Below, one piece after another: positions 13,201-25,150 of a DNA stretch of 64,000 nt; position 1 is the stretch's first letter, and every line of letters begins with the position of its first letter. This stretch comes from Imbricaverruca yamaguchii (Eukaryota; Arthropoda; Thecostraca; Neoverrucidae). Position numbers and translations under genes: made by a program. The stretch is from positions 10,001 through 74,000 of the forward strand of contig JAOTOL010001068.1 of assembly GCA_034440575.1 (NCBI GenBank), in the 5' to 3' direction. The notes beneath the pieces were generated by a model, which saw only the letters and a list, made by a program, of their open reading frames with translations, was not told where the DNA came from and made no database searches.

Positions 13201-16200
13201 CACACCACCCAGCAGCCGGAGGCGTCGTAAAACATCAGTGCCTGCCTTGGAACGTAGCATATTATCGGTTACAGTGGATGCGCTTAAAGACACCTAAGGC
13301 CATTTCTGTCGATATATCGGGAAATGTCACCGCTACCAGAAATCCATTGCAAGATATCAATAAGTTTGCTTGTTCGTGTTGTTTGCATGTTCATTTGCTT
13401 TGGATTGGAAGTGCCATTGAAATCAGCATTGCTAATTGGGATGTTATATTGCTCACCATTAGAAGCGTGAAGGACATATGATTTCCGTGCTATGCTGAGC
13501 GTTCCCTTGGTGTCACTCTGAAATGTATTCATAAATAAGCAACCAAGCTTGTTTTATGGCTGTTTGACCTCCAGCCAAGACAAACAAACGGAACAAATAG
13601 CTCACTGTCTACCTTTGAATTGGATTATCGCGTGATCATCCCCAGGCTCGGAGGTGAGAAAATATGTATTGTCCAAGTTGTCCTTAAGAGAAAGGCGTAT
13701 TGAGGAAATTACTGCCCGACCTAGTTTGCTCCTCGTAAGCATTTCAAATAGGAGGACCCTGTAAAATTTTGGTGCATGCCAGAACGCCACTGCCTTGGCA
13801 ACACTATCGTCACCGGTCGTGGATTTGCACATTGGCGCATGAGTTGCATGGTGCTTGCAAACGCCAAATATGCCCACCAGCACTTCGGTTGTTCTATAAC
13901 TTCAGATACACGCGATTATGCTCCCATCGGTGTTCACCACTTCTCAGGTAGTTTGCATACAAATACAAAATAATACAACAGAAAACCATGGCAAAAATGT
14001 GAGGCGTCTCAAGCAGACACCAAAAATGATGCCCTCCGCACTAAACCGTGCGAAAAGCAGCAACACTGTCGGTTCGCATGCCACCCATCACGCAGCGAAG
14101 CGTGCTCTTCGTGGGAAAATCAAATCTGCCAACTCTGCGAACGCAACGACGCCCATCACCACCTCGCGAGTGCAATCCGTTCCAAACACAAACAGCGGTG
14201 TCAGGCGTCGTTCGCACCCGAGTCGTGCCACATAAACAGGAGGTGCCGCCGTCGTCACCTGGCGCCCCGAGCCGCCGTCGTCGTCGGCGTGCCGTCGCAC
14301 CGTCACCTCAGCTACGGCGGCGTCCGGCTCTGGTCAAGGTCACGCGCGGTGACTGCCCGCGGGCGGCCGTCGGTGGTCAAGGTCACGCGCGGTGAGTGCC
14401 CGCGGGCGGCTGTCGATGGTCAAGGTCACGCGCGGTGACTGCCCGCGGGCGGCCGTCGGTGGTCAAGGTCACGCGCGGTGAGTGCCCGCGGGCGGCTGTC
14501 GATGGTCAAGGTCACGCGCGGTGAGTGCCCGCGGGCGGCTGTCGGTGGTCAAGGTCACGCGCGGTGAATGCCCGGGGCGGCTGTCGGTGGTCTGTACCGT
14601 GCGGCTGTCGGACAGTCACCGGCCGCACCGCCCAGACAGGGTCCGTCCAGCCGCGGAGCGTAGCTGATCCCTCAGGCAAGACCCACTGACCTCCGGCAAC
14701 GGAGCCTCGCCACTGAGACAAAACCCGCTGACATCTGTAACGGAACCGCGCCACTCAGACAAGACACACTGACATCTGGAACGGAACCGCGCCACTCAGA
14801 CAAGACCCGCTGACATCTGGAACGGAGCCGGACTTCTCAAACAAGACCCACTGACATCTGGAATGGAGGTCTGGTATGGATGGAATATAGTCGGACCAGA
14901 CGGCAGCTATCTGGCGAAGTACAAGTTTGCAAAAAAGGCTCAAGTTTGCAAGCCTAAATGATGTTGTACATTGCAAGAAACTAAACGTTTATGGTGCGGT
15001 ATGGTACGATAGTGCCTCTTACGATGTTCCACCATAGGGTGCACTTGAGGAATATTGAAGCATCCAGTTCAAACAATTATCTATTGTATTGCACAGCAAC
15101 AACAAAAGCCGACAGGAACATGTCTATGTAATGGTGGTGATGATACTCAATATTTGTCGTCAATACCAAATCATTGCATACAATAATTTTATCAGCTCCA
15201 TTCAGATTATGTTTTAAGTACATTTTTAAATATGCATTTATAAATGGGAGCGAAACAATTGCATTCTCTTCAGAGGGACTGCTTGCAATTGAGAAAATAC
15301 AGTACTTCAACGCAAGTAGAAGGTTAAATATCTCGTAAATACCACAAGACACGAGGCGCCGCTACCGCTGAAGTTCCTTGGGTCCGGATCCCACGTGATG
15401 CTTTCCTATGGTAAGTTCCGACCCTACCTGAAAAAAACCCGGCAGGCTTCGGGGAAATACGGCGCCTTTTTTTAAGTGCTCCTGTTTCTGCTCAGGCGAC
15501 ATCTGGATCGGGCGGGTGGGCTCACCCGATGGTTCCGTCTAGGGTCCGCAATGCGGTTCTCCGCCGCGGTCAATACTACCATGGCCCGCGGCGTACCCGG
15601 CTAGTGGGCCCCGCCCGCCTGCCCGACTTTTCCTTCGAGAAGTGCTACATTTGAAAGGAAGAATTGTGCAGCTATTGCGCAGCATCGTGTATTGCACACG
15701 CCAATCATGATTTTTACCTTCCCCTATGCTCGTGCTGGAACGATAATTTTCATTCCGACGTTGAATACAAACTGCTCAATAAAATCCCTTCAGCAACATA
15801 GCAATGGGGTATATTGCAATATATAGCAACATAACGTAATAATGCCTATATAACAATGGCCACCAGCCATTGGTACGTCAAGAACGCCAACGCGCAAAGA
15901 CTTAATAATGTGGGACCCGGGTAACGACCTGACAATTGGCCCTTGTCGTTTAACATAATAAGCGCAAAAATGACAAGGAATGAATTGTTTGCAGTAGCAT
16001 TAGAAAACCCGCAACACTACCAAAATATGCTATCTGATATAAGCCTGGCTTCTGGCCTGCTTGGCGTATTTTGGCGTATTTCGATGGATTTGTTTTAACC
16101 GAAAACTTTAATTGTCATCCCATCTAGAGTGGTCATTCTTCCGAGGGGATATGGAGTGCCCCTTGCTCCGCCTTGTGTGCAAGGAATATGCGCTGCAATG

Positions 16201-19200
16201 CTAGAGGCACTGAAGTCTAGAGAGCACCAAAATTCGGGATGCCCTCACCTTGGGCTAGTCTTAGATCAGCCCCTAATGAGAGCACAAATTATGACGCCAT
16301 CTTTAATTAAAAAATGAATATGATTGGATAGAACTACTTGACGGAGCCAATTACTTACCGTAGTCGAAGCTGGGCGGCAATATTGGTCCGAGCGGAAGCA
16401 TGCTCGCAAGGCTTGACATTTGAAGACCACTGGATTCGCAAACAGCTGTTGTCATTGCGTTTACTTCCAAAGTCAGGCCCGCGCGGTCTGACTTCTCAAG
16501 TTTCCGACTATCCCAGGCGCGGATGTAGATAAACATTTTGATGGTTTGTGCATAAGCAAGCCGTTTCTGGGCCAAACACTGATCGTTTTAGATCAGCGAG
16601 CGTGCTCTGTTTGCATATTCACAGACTAACTTCACCGCTGATGTAAGTGAGACGTTTTCAGGCCAGTATAGTTGACATGGTCGGAGTCCCCAATTGAAAC
16701 GGCATGACGATTACCTCCCGCTGGTGGTCGTTGCATTCCATAATTCCTACATTCCATACATCCCAGGCGTGGCTCCGGATAAATACTTGTGCATAAACCA
16801 GACTATGACTATGTGCATAAACTAGATGTCACTGGAACAAAAACTGTTTTTTTGGTAATTGAGCATGCTCTGTTTGTTTCTATATAGGTTGGCTTGGTCG
16901 CTTGTTCTATTTAGACAAGTTCCAATCGACATACTATGCATGACCAGAGTTCGCGACTTGGATGTCATGCCGATTACTTCCAGCTAGCGCGCGCGTGAAA
17001 CCATCTAGTGCAGACTCACCACCACACTCCGAATAAACCCGCTGGCATCCGGATGAAGGAGATGGTGATGGCTTACCTGAGACGACTTTGGTCGCATATG
17101 CCCGGTTATTGCTCTGCTTCTTACCTGCTAAACGTCGACTGCCAACGACCCTATTAATTGCATTGTAGACGTAATTGTTTCTGAGAATTCATCAAAGAGG
17201 ACATCGTTCATTTTCGGCTGGTTTCAATGTAATATTTGCGAGATATTGTCGAGCTAGAACGGGGGCGGGTACAGGGGGAACTGGAGGGAAAAGTGGCTTC
17301 CCTCTGGTGGGGCAAAACACTCCTTCAACAGGCTCAAGTGACCCCCCTTTGCTCAACGGATTGTTCAGCCAACTGGTGCCCCTCACAGAGAGATAAGCTC
17401 CTTTTGAGAGGAAAATGAGCCACTTCAGCAAACTCGATTACGCCCCTCCCCCGCTCAACATATTTTTTTTTCGGCTGAGGGCCCCCCCCAAGAACTTCGC
17501 AGCGGCTCCCCTCCAGACGTGTACCCCCGCATAAATATTCCTGGATGGGCCCCTGTGCCGGAAGGGCTTGCGTCTCATGTTCATTGTGACTCATGGTCAT
17601 TGTCATCGAGCATCGCTGCCCTGCATCAGATAGCCTGTTGTAGGCTATTTGTGGCCGTCGGCTTCCTTTCATGGCCGGCGTCTCATCCCGTGATCCGGTT
17701 TCGGTCAGCGGCCGCTGAAGTGACATCACCTGCCTCGTATCACCGTCAAAGATCAATAACATCCCATGCATAAAGTCCCACAACTGAAGTCTCCCAGTGA
17801 CGTCATCACACGCCGGCGAGCGCTGATCTAACGCGGTCTGTTCGGCGGTCGGCCGGGCTGGAAAGCAGCCGATTAACTATCGTGTGACGTCATGTGAGGG
17901 AGGTTGCCATGAAGACAGCTGGAAAAGCGCAGCTGCTCCGTGCTACCAACGGCAGCACAGCTCCCGGCAAGGGCTCCGATTTGTTCGTAGTTAATTGTTC
18001 AAATTGGTAGACAATTATAGGCCGGCGGTGGCTGCAGTGAGCGCTTCAGGGCAACGGCCTGTAATTGGTTTATTATCTGCAATTATATGCCATGCTACAT
18101 CTTTTTATAATGCCAATATATTTACAGGTAGTCTGAGTCAGAGCGCCACTAGCTAACTGGGCAACCACACCATCTGCCTCTTATTAATTCTATGTAGATG
18201 CGTAGTGATACCATAACCATGACGGTCCTGCAGATCACATGGTGGACCCTGATTGGTCGAGTGCTGAACTCCAACTTCTAGGCAACATACGGAAAGTTGA
18301 CCAATCCGGCCTGATTATTTTACTCATGCAAAGCCAGTTGACTGTAAAAGGAAACACGCTGCATTACTTGTGATCTGTATGCTAGACATAATCATGATCA
18401 TGCACTCGGAGTTGTTAGAATGTAGCGGATCTTAAATAACCTGCTGCTAATCAACGCAGAATGTATCGTCAATAATGTCTGGCGTACGAGTTTATGTCTA
18501 GCGTCATTAAAGTCCCTTGGGTACTTTAATGCGTTCTGCGGTCACGCTCCTCTTAATGTTTCATGCTCTTTTTTTAACAAAGGACACATTGCTAAATCCG
18601 TAAGCAACAGGAGCAATGTGAGCAAATATACCACTATCCCTTATTTCACATCTACGGCTTACTAGGTGCAGCTTTCAACGCACAGTTATGCCTGAAAAAA
18701 AAAACACACAGTTACGGCTGAAAAGACACACAGTTACACCGGAAAAAAAAACACAACTACGCCGGAAATCACACAGTAACGGGTGACAAAAAGAATACCC
18801 AAGAAAAATCGCACAGCTACATCTGCAAAACAACACCGTTACGTCTGAAAACGGCAAAATTGCTCCTTCAAAATTACACAGCTACGTCTAGAAACATGCA
18901 ATCGCGCTTGAAGACCTTGTGAAGAGTTCCAACTGACCAGCCTGTGATCGTTGGACAAGCAAGCTTCCAAAGCGGAGGACGCCATCTTTTTTTTACCGAC
19001 GAGGCGGAACAGGACGCCTGCAGCCGTAGCGTTGCAACAGAGCATCCGGGCCGCGGCCCAGACACAGGGGTCCCGAGCTCAGACCAGCCTGGTCAAAAGC
19101 ACAGTGCAAGTATTCAAGCGAAATGAGCGGGCAACGAGGACTGCATTCTGGCCACGAGATGAAATTGAAAGACCTGTTCATCCTGGTGGATGTAGATACA

Positions 19201-22200
19201 AGAGGCGGAAGCACTTCAAGATGAAATAAAATTGTTTGTTCCAGGAAAACAGCCTGTTCCCTAGGGGCGATGCTGCCAAATTCAAGGTAATTGCCTCGGC
19301 TCATGCTAACGCACACACCAGAAGCCTGCAAAACATCATCTAGTGATGGCAATTTCAAATCTACGATCCTGTAATTTACATCCGTGCTGGCTGGTAGTTA
19401 ACGGTGAATAATTGAATAATTCCATTCTTTTGCCGATGCTCCAGAATCCATGATGTGGACAAGGTACCTATGTAGCATGAGAAGCCATGATCAACCAGCT
19501 GCAACAACAGCTGCATCTAAGGTATAGTCATGAGCAAATTAGACGCTCGGAAATAACTGCACGTTGCTCAGTAGTACGTGTTCCGGCGTAGTCCGTCCAT
19601 CTGAACCGGAGGAGGGCCTCAAGCTCTGCTCCCCGCCGAGTCCGGACAGCTCTGCGTCACCCGACCAGACACCCGCTGTTGCCCCGAGGGCGGCCGACAG
19701 AGCTCTCTCTGTGAACACACCTGGTGCACGCAACAGTGCGGTGTTAATCGCGCGCAGTTTGCATCACAATCGACGTCGGCTGGCTGCGAAGCGCGCCGAC
19801 GGCGAGCGGTCAGAGGCGGCCGCCGACCGTCCGCCGACCGTCCGCCAACCACCCGCAGTACCGCCGACGGCGAGCGGTCAGAGGCGGCCGCCGACCGTCC
19901 GCCGACCGTCCGGCAACCACCCGCAGTACCGCCGACGGCGAGCGGTCAGAGGCGGCCGCCGACCGTCCTCCGACCGTCCGCCAACCACCCGCAGTACCGC
20001 CGACCGTCCGCCGACCGTCCGCCAACTGTCCGCAGTACCGCCGACGGCGAGCGGTCAGAGGCGGCCGCCGACCGTCCGCCGACCGTGCGGCAACCACCCG
20101 CAGTACCGCCGACGGCGAGCGGTCAGAGGCGGCCGCCGCCCGTCCTCCGACCGTCCGCCAACCACCCGCAGTACCGCTGACCATCCGCCGACCGTCTCCA
20201 GTACCGCTGACCATCCGCCGACCGTCCGCTGACCATCCGCCGACCGTCCGCCAACCACCCGCAGTACCGCCGACCGTCCGCCGACCGTCCGCCGACCGTC
20301 CGCCGACCGTCTCCAGTACCGCTGACCATCCGCCGACCGTCCGCTGACCATCCGCCAACCGTCCGCTGACCATCCGCCGACCGTCCGATGACCATCCGCA
20401 GTGCCGCCGACCATCCGCTGACAATTCGCCGACCGTCCACCAACCACCCGCAGTACCGCCGACCGTCCGCAGTACCACTGACCATCCGCCCGCCGACCGT
20501 CCGCAGTACCGCCGACCATCCGCAGTACCGCCGACCATCCGCTGACCATCCGCCGACCGTTCGCAGTACCGCTGACCATCCGCCGACCGTCCGCAGTACC
20601 GCTTACCATCCGCCGACCGTCCGCAGTACCGCCGACCATCCGCCGACCGTCCGCAGTACCGCTGACCATCCGCCAACCGTCCGCAGTACCGCCGACCGTC
20701 CGCAGTACCGCCGACCATCCGCCGACCGTCCGCAGTGCCGCCGACCATCCGCTGACAATTCGCCGACCGTCCACCAACCACCCGCAGTACCGCCGACCGT
20801 CCGCCGACCGTCCGCCGACCGTCCGCCGACCGTCCGCAGTACCGCCGACCATCCGCCGACCGTCCGCAGTACCGCCGACCATCCGCTGACCATCCGCCGA
20901 CCGTCCGCAAACTGTCCGCAGTACTGCCGACCATCCGCTGACCGTCCACAGTACTGCCAACCATCCGCCGACCGCCTCCAGTACCGCCGACCATCCCCCG
21001 ACCGTCCGCCAACCACCCGCAGTACCGCTGACCGTCCGCCGACAATCCGCAGTACTGCCGACCATCCGCTGACTATCCGCTGACTATCCGTTGACCATCC
21101 GCCGACCTTCCGCTGACCATCGGCAGTGGGCCCACCTCGCGCGGAAGCGCGTCTTGCAAACACGCCAGTCAGCCACGCCGCGTTGCACCTCCCGCTGTAC
21201 ATTGCCCCGGCAACCATCCCACCGGTCCACCGGGCACGGCCCATCGGTCAGCCACGCCACGTCGCACCTCCCGCTGTACATTGCCCCGGCAACCATCCCA
21301 CCGGTCCACCGGGCACGGCCCATCGGTCAGCCACGCCACGTCGCACCTCCCGCTGTACATTGCCCTGGCAACCGGCCCACGGGGTGCGGCCACCAGCTTG
21401 ATTGGAATGACCTTTATAGGGACGTAGGGCCTTCGGTCAAACACGGGGACATGACGTTGGAACGTGACGCTGGGACGTGACGCTGGGACGTGACGCTGGA
21501 ACGTGACGCTGGAACGTGACGCTGGAACGTGACGCTAGGACGTGACGCTGGGACGTGATGCTGGGACATGACGCTGGGACATGTTGCTGGGACGTGGTGC
21601 TGGGACGTGACGCTGGAACGTGACGCTGGGACGTGACGCTGGGACGTGACGCTGGGACGTGACGCTGGGACGTGACGCTGGAGAGGGGACGTGACGCGGG
21701 GACATGACGTTGGAACGTGACGCTGGGACGTGACGCTGGGACGTGACGCTGGAACGTGACGCTGGAACGTGACGCTGGAACGTGACGCTAGGACGTGACG
21801 CTGGGACATGACGCTGGGACGTGGTCCTGTAACTGGGCTCGGAGGTCACGTGCAGACATGGCATGGCGCCGGGGAATTTCGACTACTAAAAATATAATGG
21901 TTGGACGTGACGCCGTGAAGTGACATTCGCCCCTGGTTACATGCTCCGCGTTTATCGAAGCATCCCATTTTTAACGGGTGAATTTGCACGTGACTGCCAG
22001 AAGGGTCAACATTGTTTCGAGTGCATACTCACAGCGGCCCACGTTATTTTTTGGGTGCTTGACATTCATTAAAAGTGCTGAGGCACCCTCAAAGAACACA
22101 GCCCGTCAGCAGTGTTGTGGCGGCCGGCCGGCCAGCCACTCGGCGGCAACAGCAGCGGCCGGCCAGCGGTCGACCGACATCGTCTCGCTGGGAGGTCCGG

Positions 22201-25069
22201 GCCGCCGGCGACAGCGCCGTCCCGCCGCCCGACACCGCCCCGCCATGCAACAGGCTGGGACGAGCCAGCCGGGCGGCCGGTGTTGACGGATCCGTCACCA
22301 ATCGCGTCCACTTGGTGGCGGCACGTGTGTGTCCGCTCAGTCTGCAGCGCGGCCGCCACCCGGCCTGCCACTGGGTCGTGTCCTCTCACAAGGTCAAACA
22401 CGGACACTTACTGGGCCGACGACGAGAGCAAACACGGCGAGCCGGCCATCTATTGCCGTCGGTGACACGCGGAAACGCCGTCCCTGACGGCCCATCACGT
22501 CCCACGGCCGTCCCTGACGGCCCATCACGTCCCACGGCCGTCCCTGACGGCCCATCACGTCCCACGGCCGTCCCTGACGGCCCATCACGTCCCACGGCCG
22601 CTCAGGACGGCCCATCACGTCCCACGGCCGTCCCTGACGGCCCATCACGTCCCACGGCCGTCCCTGACGGCCCATCACGTCCCACGGCCGTCCCTGACGG
22701 CCCATCACGTCCCACGGCCGTCCCTGACGACCCATCACGTCCCACAGCCGCCCAGGATGGCCCATCACGTCTCGCGGCCGCCGTATGTGTCCAGTGTGGG
22801 CGTCAAGTCAGTTGATTGCCAACAAGCTGTTGAGTCACGGCCATGCCCGCTTCAGGAGGCGCCCTAATCACCGGTGAACGAGTACAGTCGCAGGACGCTA
22901 TTGGCAAACCCCCGGTGGACTGACAGCGCACGGAAACTTCGCGGCACGGAACAAAGCCCACAAAGCTGAAGGGAGCACGTGAGGTCACAGGTGTGTTGCG
23001 CTGAGAGATGGCGAGTCTGCCGGTGCATGGCTCTGGAGGCGCACGAGGCGCGGCGACTTCAAATCATTCATCTCGGCCGAGCGCCGACAACTGTGGCGTG
23101 TGCATGTGTGCAGAATCACCGATGAGCGAGCATTATCGTGGCCATCGCCAGGCATAGAGGCACATTCTGACCACTCCCTTCCGCTCTCTCTCTCTCTGTC
23201 TGTGTGTGACTCACGGAGCCCGCTGTGAATAGCCCAGCCGTGATAAATGTAGCCGGGTGACGATATATTCAAACGACAGCCGGCAAGGCCATGACGGGCG
23301 GAAGGCACCGCCACCTGGGGTGTAACGAACACCTCCATACGCGCTCTCGGCGCACTAGGCGCGGGAACAAGGCGTGCACTGTGTGCTGATACTGGCGTCG
23401 TACGACTATTATTCGCCGGGTGATAGCGAAGGACGACCGACCCAGACGCATTTGAATGCGCCCGTCGGTAACTTGAAGCGTTCGCCGACCACCTTACCGA
23501 CCATTTATCGTCCAGATGAGTGCTCAGTTTCTTCAGCTTGGCGCCGCCACGCCGTCGAGCTGAATATCTCGAGACGCGTCGTGAGTGCCCTCTGAGTGCC
23601 CGGCCAGGTGGGTGCGCCACGCCGGAGAAGCGGCCACATCAGGCCCGGTCACGACCCGATTATCTTGTTGGACGTTATCACCGTTGCATCGGGACAGAGC
23701 GACCGCCACACGTGCGGTCGTGCTGGCAGTTTGCTCATTAGACGTGGGCCGGATGTGACGTGTTCATTCAGCGCCGGCCGCGCCTCAGCTGTGACCGTCC
23801 GACCTCGGAAGAGGCCCTGAACCCTCGTGCCCTCGCCGAACAGTATCGGCGCCCTATCTGAATAGTCTCGGAGCCGACCACAGGCCTCCGCCGGCCAGGT
23901 GGTATCCAAGTGGAAACAAAAACAGCCCTTTGCTCACATTAAGCTGGAAAAGTCGAAACAATTCAAAAGACTATTTTGGCTAACTTATTGCTAATATTTG
24001 TACTAATAATTTATATCTTATTAATGCTCACCAATGCACTCAACATCATTAAACATGGTTCAACTGGGCCATTTTGTGCGCACCGATGCCAGGAAGTCAT
24101 AGACGACGCTCCTCTGTTTGATGTGGTGCACGTGTGCCGCGTGTTATGGCAAAAATATCCAGATAGTGAAAGGTTACTTCAATGGGTGTAGTTTTGTAGA
24201 TATTTGGGATGACGCAAGCGACTCAAACTTTCATTTGAGCCATTTCAATAATGATTTGAGCCATCCCAATTCAAACAGTGACAATAGCACGGGAAATGTG
24301 CCCAGAGTAGCACATTTCCCGGTCAGCGAGAGAGTGGGGCATACACTGAAGCCTCCCCAGAGTAGCACATTTTCTGGTCAGCGAGGCGTCATCTTTCCAG
24401 AGGGAAGGGGATATTCCCTCAGTGCCTCCATTCTGTATCCGCTCCTGACACTTGCAAACATCTTGTCTATGTGCTAAGGACGCCATTTATATGACGCCGC
24501 ACATGTACATTGCACCATATATCTTCGGTCATTCGAGCCATCCCAATCATTTTGATAAAACGACACCCCTGGTTACTTGGCATTCGTTGTCTGCACGTTG
24601 TCTCAGAAGGCCACCTGTGCAATACGATACGCCAACAATTAGCCTCCCCGTGCGACCAGCAATACAACATATCGGTACGTGCAGAGGGCGGTTGCATGCG
24701 AAGTGATGCGATAGGCTAAATCTATCCCAGCTGGCCTTTGGTGTGCCTTTAAGCTGCAAATACGTGTGTGAGCTGGAACACCATGTGGTAACATGGCCAG
24801 GTTGGCCCGAAACTTTGCCAACAAACTATTATTTTCGTGTCTTCGCCAATTTCGAATGCGATTATAATGCAGGAGCGCGGGAAAGATTTAAAAAGGATTA
24901 GGCGTGAAATCCGTTGAACATATGCCGGTCGAGGTTCTCGTTTATGCCGATTTTATTATTATCATCCGTGTATCTATATTAATATCGCAGATATGAACTC
25001 TACGCCTCGACATCCCACCCCATCCGAGGCCTTTTCAAATAATGTGGACTCTCGGCATGAGCCACACAG

Positions 25070-25150
<81 letters not shown>

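Noticed and set aside
11448..13481. Open frames of 195-600 aa on both strands
   Set aside because: All are translations of a 35-bp stop-free repeat with no unique sequence; the periodic peptide repeats every 35 residues in any frame.
19564..21480. Minus-strand frames of 213-411 aa in the CCGACC satellite
   Set aside because: Low-complexity translation of short modules without stops; no domain.
22985..23620. 211-aa minus-strand open frame
   Set aside because: No signal, domain or splice context, low-complexity composition, inside spondin intron 1.
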